Shown here one piece after another: positions 26,387 to 34,235 of a stretch of 64,000 nucleotides of DNA (positions are counted from its first letter, which is position 1; each line of letters begins with the position of its first letter). The stretch spans positions 930,001 through 994,000 of the forward strand of contig CP064987.1 in the NCBI GenBank assembly GCA_016699835.1, written 5' to 3'. Made by a program: the position numbers and the translations under genes. The DNA is from Phycisphaerales bacterium. Lineage in GTDB: Bacteria; Planctomycetota; Phycisphaerae; Phycisphaerales; UBA1924. Below the pieces are notes generated by a model, which did no database searches, was not told where the DNA came from, and saw only the letters and a program-made list of their open reading frames with translations.

Positions 26387-27448
26387 TCAGGCCGCCTGCT
26401 CCTCCAGTCTGTAGACGAAGGCGAGGATCTCAGCGACGGCCTGGTAGTGATCGGGCTGGATCTCGTGGCCGACGTCGACGTTGAAGTAGAGCGATCGCGC
26501 AAGGGGCGGGCGCTCGACGATGGGGACGCCATGGATCGCGGCGACCTGGCGGACGCGCATGGCCATGTGATCGACGCCCTTGGCGACGACCTTGGGGGCG
26601 CGCATCGTCTCGCTGTCGTACTGGATCGCGACGGCGAAGTGGGTCGGGTTCGTCACGATGACATCGGCCTTGGGGACGTTCTGGTTGATGCGTTGCAGGG
26701 CGATCTTCTGGGCCATCTTGAAACGCTGGGACTTCACCTGCGGATCGCCCTCCATGGCGCGGCGTTCGTCCTTGACGTCGGCCTTGGTCATGCGGAGGTC
26801 CTGGTGGTGCTGCCAGCGCTGGTAGATGTAATCGGCGACGCCGACGATCGCGAGGATGAGCAGGAGCCAGAGCGCGAGGTCGAGGGCGAGTTTGGCGATC
26901 GCGTGCATGCCCTGGATGGGTTCGAGGAGCGGGAGGCGCGCGATGCTCGCGACGACGCCGGTGAGCACCAGCGTGGCAACGGTGAGGACGCCCGAGAGTT
27001 TGAGGGAGTTGACGAGGGTCTTGGCGATGCCACGTTTGCCGACGATGTTGGAGAGACCCTTGATGGGGTTGAGTTTCGCGAGGTTGGGCTGGAGGGGGTC
27101 GGTGGAGAAGTTGAAACCGACCTGGGCGAACTGGGAGATAGCGGCGATGACGATGGTGATGGCGAGGAAGGGCGCGAGGGCCTGGGCCGTCTGTGTCGTA
27201 GCGAAGGTTATGAAGGGGAAGATGGTGGTCGAGTCGACGGAGGATGGGAGACCGTCGAAGGTGCGACGGAAGACCTCGAGGACGGCCCGGATCGCGAAAC
27301 CGCCGAAGAGCGCGAGCATGAGGAGCGCGCCGCCGAGTTCCACCGCCGCGGTGAGGTCGGTGCTCTTGGGGATGCGCCCTTTCTGGCGTGCCTCGCCGAG
27401 GCGTCGCGGGGTTGGGGCTTCGGTCTTGTCTCCGAGATCTTCGGCCAA
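26387..27448 (-). CDS. flhB: Flagellar export switch protein FlhB
   Basis: 353 residues. TTG start with GGAG 5 nt upstream. EAPTPRRLGEARQKGRIPKS is the N-terminal signature; four TM helices follow. The cytoplasmic domain has VIVTNPTHFAVAIQYDSE, with the NPTH autocleavage site that switches export from rod/hook to filament substrates, and APKVVAKGVDHMAMRVR. Length is normal. It sits between fliR and flhA, with 12 bases after the fliR stop. Confidence 0.96.
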   Translation of the reverse strand: MAEDLGDKTEAPTPRRLGEARQKGRIPKSTDLTAAVELGGALLMLALFGGFAIRAVLEVFRRTFDGLPSSVDSTTIFPFITFATTQTAQALAPFLAITIVIAAISQFAQVGFNFSTDPLQPNLAKLNPIKGLSNIVGKRGIAKTLVNSLKLSGVLTVATLVLTGVVASIARLPLLEPIQGMHAIAKLALDLALWLLLILAIVGVADYIYQRWQHHQDLRMTKADVKDERRAMEGDPQVKSQRFKMAQKIALQRINQNVPKADVIVTNPTHFAVAIQYDSETMRAPKVVAKGVDHMAMRVRQVAAIHGVPIVERPPLARSLYFNVDVGHEIQPDHYQAVAEILAFVYRLEEQAA

Positions 27449-27460
27449 GGTATCTCCGGA

Positions 27461-28267
27461 TTAGTGCTCGCCCAGGTCGTTGACCCAGTGCGTTGCGTGG
27501 GCGAGGGCCTCGTGGACCTTTGATCCCACGGCGGTCTGGACGGCGTAGAGCGCCAGCGCGGTCATGGCGACGCCCGCCATGATCTTCACGGTGAACCCCA
27601 CGGACATGATGTTGATCTGGGGCATGGTCTTGGAGACCGCGCCGAAGACGATGATGAGCAGCAGGATGATCGCGGTGACGGGGGCGGCGGCCTGCATCGC
27701 GAGTTCGAAGCCCGAGGAGAGCACGCCGACGATCGTCTCGAGCGGGGCCTGGCCGATGGTGATGCCGCCCAGGGGGACGCGGTCGAAGGAGTTGATGACG
27801 CTGCCGATGACGATGTCAAGCCCGCCGAGGCCGAAGAAGACTCCAGCGCCGACGTAGAACAGCAACTGCCCGAGGACATCGACGTCGTAGTCGGCCTCGG
27901 GGTTGTAGACTCGGGCGAGGCCCAGGCCCATCTGCTGGCCCATGAGCACGCCGCTCATCTCGAGGGCGGCGAGGGGGAGCGTCGCGAGGACGCCGATGAC
28001 GAAGCCGATGAGTGTCTCGCCGAGAATGACGGGGACGGCGGAGAAGACGTCCATGCGCCCCGCGAGGGCGGGCGTGATGTGGAGATCGAGCGAGGGATAG
28101 AGCGCGGCGGTGAGCATGATGCCCAAGAGCGCCTTGTTCTTGGAGGGGATGATCACGCTCGAGAGCATCGGAGCGAAGACGAAGATCCCCAGCACGCGGA
28201 ACGACGCGAGGGTGAACGGCACGGCATGCGCCAGGGCCAACTCGATCTGGGATGCAGCGGATGCCAT
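27461..28267 (-). CDS. fliR: Flagellar export protein FliR
   Basis: 268-residue integral membrane protein of the export gate. Six predicted TM helices; LASFRVLGIFVFAPMLSSVIIP near the N-terminus, GQQMGLGLARVYNPEAD in the middle and a long hydrophobic C-terminus FELAMQAAAPVTAIILLLI are typical. Part of the FliP5-Q4-R1 pore. It follows fliQ with 21 bases between. No strong Shine-Dalgarno. Confidence 0.95.
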   Translation of the reverse strand: MASAASQIELALAHAVPFTLASFRVLGIFVFAPMLSSVIIPSKNKALLGIMLTAALYPSLDLHITPALAGRMDVFSAVPVILGETLIGFVIGVLATLPLAALEMSGVLMGQQMGLGLARVYNPEADYDVDVLGQLLFYVGAGVFFGLGGLDIVIGSVINSFDRVPLGGITIGQAPLETIVGVLSSGFELAMQAAAPVTAIILLLIIVFGAVSKTMPQINIMSVGFTVKIMAGVAMTALALYAVQTAVGSKVHEALAHATHWVNDLGEH

Positions 28268-28288
28268 CGGTGCAACGCGAGAGAGCGA

Positions 28289-28555
28289 CTAGGGGGACTG
28301 GTTCAGCGTGAGGTACTGCGTGGTGAACTCGATGAGGCGGAGCGAGATCCAGGGGATGAGCACGGCGGCGGCGAGGATCATCACGATGATCTTCGGGACG
28401 GTGCTGAGCGTCTGGTCCTGGATCGACGTGACGGACTGCACGAGGCTGATGCCCAGGCCGACGACGATACCCGCGAGGAGGATGGGCGCGGCGATCTTGA
28501 GCGTGAAGATCAGCGCCTGTCGCACGAGGTCGATCGTGGTCTCGTCATAGTGCAC
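28289..28555 (-). CDS. fliQ: Flagellar export protein FliQ
   Basis: 88 residues, GTG start with AGGAG about 8 nt upstream. Two TM helices: LIFTLKIAAPILLAGIVVGLG and PKIIVMILAAAVLIPWISL, with the conserved SLVQSVTSIQDQTLS between them. Normal family length (about 89). Eleven bases separate it from fliP. Confidence 0.95.
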   Translation of the reverse strand: MHYDETTIDLVRQALIFTLKIAAPILLAGIVVGLGISLVQSVTSIQDQTLSTVPKIIVMILAAAVLIPWISLRLIEFTTQYLTLNQSP

Positions 28556-28566
28556 GCGCGGAACTC

Positions 28567-29589
28567 CTATCCGAGACCGAGGGACTGCATAAACGTGGCG
28601 CCGCCGTCGCCGAGCAGCGCCACGTGCGATGCCGGGCCCGAGATGCTCTTCATGAGGCTCCCCACGACGAGCGTCCAGCCATCGACCATGACGAAGAGGA
28701 GGACCTTGAAGGGGAGGCTGACGAGGACGGGCGGGAGCATCATCATGCTCATGGAGATGAGCATGGTGCTGATGACCATGTCGATGACGAGGAAGGGGAC
28801 GTAGACACGGAAGCCCATGAGGAAGGCGACCTTGAGTTCGCTGAGCATGTATCCCGGGACGAGTTCGACCATGTCCACGTCGGCGCGGGAGAGCAACTCC
28901 GGGCGGCTGATGTCCTTGCCGCGGTGCTCCATGAGCATGTAGAGGCTGGACCAGTTGCCGCTGGCCTCGATCTGGCTGAACATGAAGTCTCGGATGGGCT
29001 GCTTGGCGCTGTCCCAGAGGTTGTTGTAATCGCGAATCTCGCCGGAGCGCCAGGGTTCGAGGGCTTCCTTCTCGATGCGCTGGACGGTCGGGGCCATGAC
29101 GAACATGGTGACGAAGAGCGCGAGGGCCGTCGTGACCTGGGGCGGCGGGATGGACTGCGTGCCGAGGGCTTGCTTCAAGAACCCCAGCACGATGAGGACG
29201 CGCATGAAGCACGTCATCATGAGCATGAGGGACGGCGCGAGAGAGATCACCGTCAGGACGAGCATGACGTTGATCGTGGTGGAGAGGCCACCCTTCTTGT
29301 CGTCGCCTGAGGTTGACGAGGCACTCGAGGATCGACCATTGACGGCCTGGCCTGCCTCGGCCATCACCTCGAGCGGGTTGAGGCCGCCGGCGGGCGTGAT
29401 GGAATCGGATCCGGGTTGCTTCAGGAACTTCTCGGCGAGGCCACCGAGTTGAGAGAGCGGACTCCCCCCACCCCCCCCACCACCGGCGAGAACATCGCCG
29501 CCTGGGTAGGCCGGGCCGAGGAGATCCTGCGCGTTCGCGGGGGTCGCGAGGAGGAGCGTGGCGAGGATGAGGAGAACGCGTCGGATCAC
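28567..29589 (-). CDS. fliP: Flagellar export protein FliP
   Basis: 340 residues. A signal peptide (RRVLLILATLLLATPANAQ) is followed by a Gly-rich linker encoded by C/G homopolymer tracts, then the FliP domain: LTVISLAPSLMLMMTCFMRV, LIVLGFLKQALGTQSIPP, ELKVAFLMGFRVYVPFLVID and MSMMMLPPVLVSLPFKVLLF. GTG start overlaps the fliO stop (GTGA, 29586-29589) with GGAGG 6 nt upstream. It is about 90 residues longer than typical FliP because of the N-terminal linker. Confidence 0.96.
   Translation of the reverse strand: MIRRVLLILATLLLATPANAQDLLGPAYPGGDVLAGGGGGGGSPLSQLGGLAEKFLKQPGSDSITPAGGLNPLEVMAEAGQAVNGRSSSASSTSGDDKKGGLSTTINVMLVLTVISLAPSLMLMMTCFMRVLIVLGFLKQALGTQSIPPPQVTTALALFVTMFVMAPTVQRIEKEALEPWRSGEIRDYNNLWDSAKQPIRDFMFSQIEASGNWSSLYMLMEHRGKDISRPELLSRADVDMVELVPGYMLSELKVAFLMGFRVYVPFLVIDMVISTMLISMSMMMLPPVLVSLPFKVLLFVMVDGWTLVVGSLMKSISGPASHVALLGDGGATFMQSLGLG
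29464..29481. repeat. C/G homopolymer tracts inside fliP
   Basis: Plus strand has C6 (29464-29469), A, C8 (29471-29478), A, C. On the coding strand these are G8 and G6, encoding a poly-glycine stretch near residue 40 of FliP. Tracts of this length are prone to slippage. Confidence 0.8.
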
Positions 29590-30473
29590 GCGACGGCCTC
29601 CGGCTTTGCTGCGGGGCGTGCGTGTTGGGGCCGGCTCATGCGGGCGCGGATGAGTTCCACGGTGCGCCCGATGGCGTCCAACCCGCTGGGTGATGGCGCC
29701 TCGACGATCTCGATGTCGTCGTCGGCGTTGAAGTGCTGCACCTCGCCCGGCGCGGGATCGCGCGGGATCGCGAGTTCGGGGCGATTCTGATGGTCGAGGA
29801 GATCCTGGAACCTTCGGGCCATCGTCTCGCCCTCGTCGTCGCGGGCCTTGACGAGGAGCGAGGCGACATCCTCGGCGTCGGTGATCTCGCAGAGCGTGTT
29901 CATCGAGGTGCCCGCGCGCCGGCTCGACGACTGGCTGAGGAGGAGCACGCGCCGATCCACGCGGAGCAGGACGAGCGTCACGCCACGCGAGATCGGATAG
30001 CGCCCGAGGACTTCGAGCACGCCCGAGGGTGCGCGCCCACCGGGCCCGAGCGAGGCGCGAAGCCCGCCTTGGGCGCGAGCGGCCTTTCGGAGAATGGCCC
30101 CGACAAAGAGCGCGAACGAGACGACGCCCGCGAGGGACAACACGGTTCGGACGATGCCCCATTCTCCGGTGGAGCGTGACGGCGAGGCACCGTTCGATGC
30201 GGCGGGCTGAGGCGTCGAGCCGAGGGGCATGGCGCGCTCGTGGGCCGCGGGATCGATCGTCGGGCGGGCGTTGGCATCGTTGACGGTCGGCACGGGTTGG
30301 GCGAGACCTCGCGAGGCGAGGAGCATGAGCGCGAGGCCCAGGCCGAGCATCACGGCGGCCCATCGACGCTGGCGTGAGGGCGCGGCACGAACGGCCTCGT
30401 CGTGGTCGTGGACCGCGCGCGGCCTCCAGCAGGAGACTCGATGCCGGGTCGGCTTGATGTGCAGCGTCCCCAT
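29586..30473 (-). CDS. fliO: Flagellar biosynthesis protein FliO
   Basis: 295 residues. A first hydrophobic segment WAAVMLGLGLALMLLAS (about 38-56) is probably a signal or anchor. A second TM is TVLSLAGVVSFALFVGAIL (about 109-128), followed by the FliO domain GVLEVLGRYPISRGVTLVLL and RVDRRVLLLSQ. FliO assists FliP assembly. The long C-terminal tail (about 190-295) is acidic and poorly conserved. AAGGGGGG lies upstream of the ATG. It follows fliN by 11 bases and overlaps fliP by 4. Confidence 0.88.
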   Translation of the reverse strand: MGTLHIKPTRHRVSCWRPRAVHDHDEAVRAAPSRQRRWAAVMLGLGLALMLLASRGLAQPVPTVNDANARPTIDPAAHERAMPLGSTPQPAASNGASPSRSTGEWGIVRTVLSLAGVVSFALFVGAILRKAARAQGGLRASLGPGGRAPSGVLEVLGRYPISRGVTLVLLRVDRRVLLLSQSSSRRAGTSMNTLCEITDAEDVASLLVKARDDEGETMARRFQDLLDHQNRPELAIPRDPAPGEVQHFNADDDIEIVEAPSPSGLDAIGRTVELIRARMSRPQHARPAAKPEAVA

Positions 30474-30484
30474 CGTCCCCCCTT

Positions 30485-31003
30485 TCAGCCCGCCTTCTCC
30501 TGGGGCGCGTCGATCGCCTCGAGGATCTCGTTGATGCGCACGCAGAAGTTGTCGTTGAGGACAAGGACCTCGCCCCGCGCGACGTGGCGCTCGTTCACGT
30601 AGACATCCACGGGGTCGCCGGCGAGTTTGTCGAGTTCGACGACCGCGCCCTCGGTGAGTTTCAGCACGTCCTCGACGAGCATCCGCGTCCGACCGAGTTC
30701 GATCTTCACATTGAGATTGACGTCGGAGAGCAGCGTGATGGCGCGGGACTGCTCGGGGGAGGCGCCCATCGAGAACTGAGGAAGGTCGAAGGGCGAGCCG
30801 CCGGCCGCGGGGTCTGCGGCATCGCTCGATCCGGTCGCGTCGGAGGCGAGATCGCCAAGGCTGGAGATCGCGTTGCGTGCCGCCTCGAGCGCGGCCTGGG
30901 CGTCGTCATTGGCTTGGTCGCTGGCGGGCTGGCTCCCACCATTCTCGTCGGGCGTGTCGTCACTGAGCGGCTGATCGCCCGGGATGATGTTCTCGTCGGC
31001 CAT
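30485..31003 (-). CDS. fliN: Flagellar motor switch protein FliN
   Basis: 172 residues. A disordered acidic N-terminus (1-85) precedes the SpoA domain: ITLLSDVNLNVKIELGRTRM, DVLKLTEGAVVELDKLAGDP, VDVYVNERHVARGEVLVLND and FCVRINEIL, the FliN signature. It forms the lower C-ring with FliM and binds export components. AGGAGG lies 6 nt before the ATG. No FliM gene adjoins it, although FliM is usually next to FliN. Confidence 0.96.
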   Translation of the reverse strand: MADENIIPGDQPLSDDTPDENGGSQPASDQANDDAQAALEAARNAISSLGDLASDATGSSDAADPAAGGSPFDLPQFSMGASPEQSRAITLLSDVNLNVKIELGRTRMLVEDVLKLTEGAVVELDKLAGDPVDVYVNERHVARGEVLVLNDNFCVRINEILEAIDAPQEKAG

Positions 31004-31035
31004 CCTGGCCTCCTGTCTCGCGCAGTCCTTGCGCG

Positions 31036-31069
31036 CATGGCGGCTGTCCAACAGGGACCCTCCGCCATG
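31036..31069 (-). promoter_or_regulatory. Hairpin in fliN leader
   Basis: Perfect 8-bp stem CATGGCGG/CCGCCATG (31036-31043, 31062-31069) with an inner CTGT/ACAG stem; on the sense strand the apex reads UUGGA. It lies 33 nt upstream of the fliN ATG. The rest of the 31004-31202 gap shows no gene. Confidence 0.4.
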
Positions 31070-31202
31070 GATCAACCTCAATCGGACCCCGACTGCTCGA
31101 TTCGCCAGAATTGGCGCAGGAGTCGCCCACGTCCGAGAACGACGCGCAAGATTCGCGCGCTGTCGTCGTTGAGATGATCAGATTGGATGGTCGGCGTTCG
31201 GA

Positions 31203-31733
31203 TCAGCCCGCGCCGAATCCGCGGCAACGGGGAATCAGCACCTTCTCGAAGCGCGGGTGGCCCTCGGCATCCTTGCCGAGGATGTCTTCGAGATACGCCG
31301 AGACCTGGCGATTGATGGTCTCGAAGCCTGGCTCTCTGAGTTGGTTGGGCTGGGCCTTGCGGAACATGGTGGCGATGGCCTCGCGGATCTCGGCGTGGCG
31401 ACGCTCGAGTTCGGCCTCGACATACTCCTGGTCCTTGGCCTTCACCTTGAGGACCATGTTCGTGTCCCAGATCCAGATCTGGCTGCCCTGGAGCGTCTGG
31501 AACTCCTCTTCGAGGAGCGTGACCTCGACACTCAGGTTTTCTTCGGGGTGCTCGTCGCCATGGACGACGACGGCCTCGGCGGCCTTAGGCTTGCCGGTCA
31601 TGCCGGCGACCATGAAGACGGCGACGGCCTCGAGGACCATGACAACAGCGACCACGGCGATCATCTTGATCGGGGGCTTCTTCTTGGCCTCGCCACCCTC
31701 GCCGCCTTGCTTTGCTTCTTTCTCGTCGGCCAT
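31203..31733 (-). CDS. fliL: FliL-like flagellar membrane protein
   Basis: 176 residues. The N-terminus is charged (MADEKEAKQGGEGGEAKKK), followed by one TM IKMIAVVAVVMVLEAVAVFMVAG and a periplasmic domain SVEVTLLEEEFQTLQGSQIW... with IREAIATMFRKAQPNQLREP, as in FliL/stator-associated proteins. The C-terminal FEKVLIPRCRGFGAG differs from classical FliL, so the assignment is by overall architecture and position. Start has GGAGGGAG 5 nt upstream. Confidence 0.75.
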   Translation of the reverse strand: MADEKEAKQGGEGGEAKKKPPIKMIAVVAVVMVLEAVAVFMVAGMTGKPKAAEAVVVHGDEHPEENLSVEVTLLEEEFQTLQGSQIWIWDTNMVLKVKAKDQEYVEAELERRHAEIREAIATMFRKAQPNQLREPGFETINRQVSAYLEDILGKDAEGHPRFEKVLIPRCRGFGAG

Positions 31734-31880
31734 GACTCCCTCCACGCGCGCCGGTGTGAGCCGGGCATACGTGTGCGGGATCGGCCTTTGGGGTGATCGA
31801 GATGAGTGCGCGTGAGTGTGTGCGGCTGGGGATTACCCGCATAGGCCGCAGGGGCGCTGGGCGCAGAGATTCTCGGACGA

Positions 31881-32237
31881 TCAGGCGGCCTTGCGGGACT
31901 GATCCTGGGCGATGGCCGAGGCCGACCGCGCGTGCCGATTGAGTCCCGGCGAGGTCCAGACGCTGACAGCGAGGAAACTCAGCAGTAGGCCGCAGTACGC
32001 GCTGATCGCGTATCCCGGGTTGAGCATCGAGGTGATCTCGAGCCAGCCCATGAGGACGAGGAGGCACGCGGCCGAGCCGAGAAGCGTGGCAATCGAGCCC
32101 ATGAGCGTGGTGCGGAAGGACATGAGGCGTTCGAGGCGGAGCACTCGCGCGCCGAGGATGCCGAAGCCCACACCGGCGCCGCCGAGACCAAGAAGCCCGG
32201 CGAGGAGCATGCCGTCCGAGAGTTGTTCGATGAACAT
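31881..32237 (-). CDS. Small membrane protein upstream of fliL
   Basis: 118 residues with three hydrophobic segments: GMLLAGLLGLGGAGVGFGIL, TTLMGSIATLLGSAACLLVLM and ISAYCGLLLSFLAVSVW. No family recognised. Its position between flgE and fliL, where motA/motB often occur, suggests a motor-related role, but it lacks MotA or MotB motifs. GGAG lies 7 nt before the ATG. Confidence 0.65.
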   Translation of the reverse strand: MFIEQLSDGMLLAGLLGLGGAGVGFGILGARVLRLERLMSFRTTLMGSIATLLGSAACLLVLMGWLEITSMLNPGYAISAYCGLLLSFLAVSVWTSPGLNRHARSASAIAQDQSRKAA

Positions 32238-32322
32238 GCGAGTCTCCAGATAGGGGCGATCGCCCGGTATCGGAGTTATCGGGAGGGGACGGGGCGGAGT
32301 TCAGTCCGAGTTGATGTCGGAA

Positions 32323-34080
32323 TCAGCGGCCGAGGACGAGGAGTTGCTGCATGAGTTCGTCGGCGGTCCGGATAACACGCGAGGAGGCGGAGTAGCCGGT
32401 GGACGCGAGGATCATCTTGATGAACTCCTCGCCGAGATCGACGTTGGAGAGTTCGAGAGCGCCGCCGATGGTTCGGCCTGCGCCGAGGACGGTGGGCGTG
32501 GTGACGATCGGGGAGCCGCTGTTGGCGCCGACGCCGTAGAGGTTGCCTCCCTGGTCGACGAGGCCCTCGTTGTTGGGGAAGGTGGCGAGGGCGACCTGGC
32601 CGATGGTGCGCGTGAGCCCGTTGGAGAACGTGCCGGTGATGAGACCGTCGATGCCGATGCCGAATCCGGAGAGTGTGCCGATGGGGGCGCCATCGCGATA
32701 CGTGGCAGCGACGGAGGAGGTCTCGTCGGTGAGCGCGGTGACGGTGTCGTCACCCTCGGCGAAACTCAGCGAGAGGCCCAATGGCGAGTCGGCGCCCGTG
32801 CCCGAGCGATCGATGGAGATCGAGATGGGGACAGTTGTGTCGAGTTGGCCCTCGGTGTCGAAGGCGAGGACGCCCGTGGTGATGGCGAGGTCGGGACCCG
32901 TGGCGTCGGCGGACTCGACTGTGTATCTCCAGGTTGTGCCGGCGTTGGACTTGCCCTCGAGCGTCATCGCGAGATCGACCTCGACGGGGGTGCCCAGCGA
33001 GTCGTAGACGATGAACGTCGTGCGGACGGACTCGCCATCGGCGGCGGCGATCTTCTGGGGGACGAACGGCTGGCGGACGACCTGGCCTGAGGCGCTCAGA
33101 AGGCGCATGTCGGAGGAATCGATCGCGATGTCGTTGACCGTGCCGGTATTTCCGGTGATGGAGACGACGCCGGTGGTCGGATCGAGGGTGACACCGGGCG
33201 TGTTGCCGTCGGGGTTGGCGCCGGTCGTGTTGTTGATGCCGATGGTCTCGCGCATGAATGTCATGAGGTCGTCGAGTGTGGCCGTTGTGGTGATGGGGAA
33301 GATCGCGGTGGGGAGCGTTCGGCCGCCCTTCTCGATGTTTCGGAGTTCGATGGACTGGCCATCGAGGAACATGGGCGTGCCCGAGCCGACAAGATCGGGA
33401 TCTTCGATGTCCAACAGGCGCGTCGTGCCCTCGATGAGGTTGCCGGGCGCGGGGGCCGGGACGGCGGCGGCGATGGCGCGCAGGCCATCGGTCTGTGTGC
33501 CGAGGAGATTGACCGTTGAGCCTTGCGACGGGATGGATCCCGAGGCGTCGAGATTGCCCCGGAATCGCACGTTTCGCGTGGCCTCGGCGATGGTGAGCGT
33601 GCCGAGGGGGATGCGCATGTCGCCCAGGCGCCCGGGGACGACGTTGAAGTTCTCGTCGATGCCATAGCCCTGGAGGCGTTCGCCCGAGGGTGTGGCGAGA
33701 TATTGCTCGGCGTCGGGGCGGAAGTTACCGGCGCGGGTGTAGAAGGGCTGCGTGCCGCGATTGACGACGAAGAAACCATCGCCATCGATCGCGAGATCGC
33801 GGAGATCGCCGGTGGGCGAGATGGTCCCTGTGGCGAAGTTCTTCTGGGTGCCAGAGACGCGCACGCCGTAGCCGACCTGGAAAGGGTTGGTCCCGCCGAC
33901 GGTGTCGCCCGGGGGCGTTCCGGCGTTGAAGGTCCTGGAGAACATGGTCTCGAAGTTGGCGCGGGCGGACTTGAAGGCGACGGTGTTGCCGTTGGCGATG
34001 TTGTTGCCGATGACGTCGAGATTTCTCGCGTTGGCGTTGAGCCCGGTGAGGCCCGTGAAGAGTGCGGTGGTGGATGCCAT
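32323..34080 (-). CDS. flgE: Flagellar hook protein FlgE
   Basis: 585 residues. ALFTGLTGLNANARNLDVIGNNIANGNT is the N-terminal rod/hook signature, GFKSARANFE-like (AFKSARANFETMF) follows, IDGDGFFVV is the D0-Dc junction, and the C-terminus LSNVDLGEEFIKMILASTGY followed by SASSRVIRTADELMQQLLVL is the matching coiled-coil part. The long middle (about 190-480) is the surface-exposed hook domain. It has its own sigma-54-like promoter at the end of flgD. The start lacks a normally spaced Shine-Dalgarno; see the hairpin at 34081-34112. Confidence 0.95.
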   Translation of the reverse strand: MASTTALFTGLTGLNANARNLDVIGNNIANGNTVAFKSARANFETMFSRTFNAGTPPGDTVGGTNPFQVGYGVRVSGTQKNFATGTISPTGDLRDLAIDGDGFFVVNRGTQPFYTRAGNFRPDAEQYLATPSGERLQGYGIDENFNVVPGRLGDMRIPLGTLTIAEATRNVRFRGNLDASGSIPSQGSTVNLLGTQTDGLRAIAAAVPAPAPGNLIEGTTRLLDIEDPDLVGSGTPMFLDGQSIELRNIEKGGRTLPTAIFPITTTATLDDLMTFMRETIGINNTTGANPDGNTPGVTLDPTTGVVSITGNTGTVNDIAIDSSDMRLLSASGQVVRQPFVPQKIAAADGESVRTTFIVYDSLGTPVEVDLAMTLEGKSNAGTTWRYTVESADATGPDLAITTGVLAFDTEGQLDTTVPISISIDRSGTGADSPLGLSLSFAEGDDTVTALTDETSSVAATYRDGAPIGTLSGFGIGIDGLITGTFSNGLTRTIGQVALATFPNNEGLVDQGGNLYGVGANSGSPIVTTPTVLGAGRTIGGALELSNVDLGEEFIKMILASTGYSASSRVIRTADELMQQLLVLGR

Positions 34081-34112
34081 GGGGTGGCGCGCCGTGGGCG
34101 CGCGGCTCCTCT
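34081..34112 (-). promoter_or_regulatory. flgE ribosome binding site with hairpin between SD and ATG
   Basis: Sense strand: AGAGGAG (34112-34106), CC, a perfect 7-bp G/C stem (34097-34103 with 34087-34093, loop CAC), CACCCC, ATG at 34080. Linear spacing from the Shine-Dalgarno to ATG is 25 nt, but only 8 nt when the hairpin is excluded. Confidence 0.6.
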
Positions 34113-34116
34113 GTGT

Positions 34117-34138
34117 GGGTCGGCGTGGGTGCCGACCC
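34117..34138 (-). promoter_or_regulatory. 8-bp hairpin in flgE leader
   Basis: Perfect stem GGGTCGGC/GCCGACCC (34117-34124, 34131-34138), 6-nt loop, just upstream of the Shine-Dalgarno of flgE. No T-run follows, so it is not a terminator. Confidence 0.5.
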
Positions 34139-34175
34139 GGTACGAATGAGGGCCTCCGTGCCCATGGAGAATGTT

Positions 34176-34197
34176 GGCGCGATCTCCATATCGCGCC
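34176..34197 (-). promoter_or_regulatory. AUGGAG-loop hairpin near 5' end of flgE leader
   Basis: Sense strand: perfect 8-bp stem 34190-34197/34176-34183 with the six-nt loop AUGGAG, an exact ANGGA in a loop. It begins about 12 nt after the predicted sigma-54 start near 34209. Confidence 0.55.
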
Positions 34198-34220
34198 CCA
34201 TCGCGAGCGTGGTCGTCCAC

Positions 34221-34235
34221 GCAACGGGCGTGCCT
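34221..34235 (-). promoter_or_regulatory. Sigma-54 promoter of flgE
   Basis: Minus strand AGGCACGCCCGTTGC: GG at -25/-24 and GC at -13/-12 with the full GGCACG-N4-TTGC consensus. It overlaps the flgD stop codon and would start transcription near 34209, about 129 nt before the flgE ATG. A sigma-54 activator gene is 10 kb upstream in the same cluster. Confidence 0.75.

Noticed and set aside
31066..31177. Small plus-strand frame between fliN and fliL
   Set aside because: It would need a frameshift to give sensible residues, has no Shine-Dalgarno and overlaps the fliN leader hairpin.
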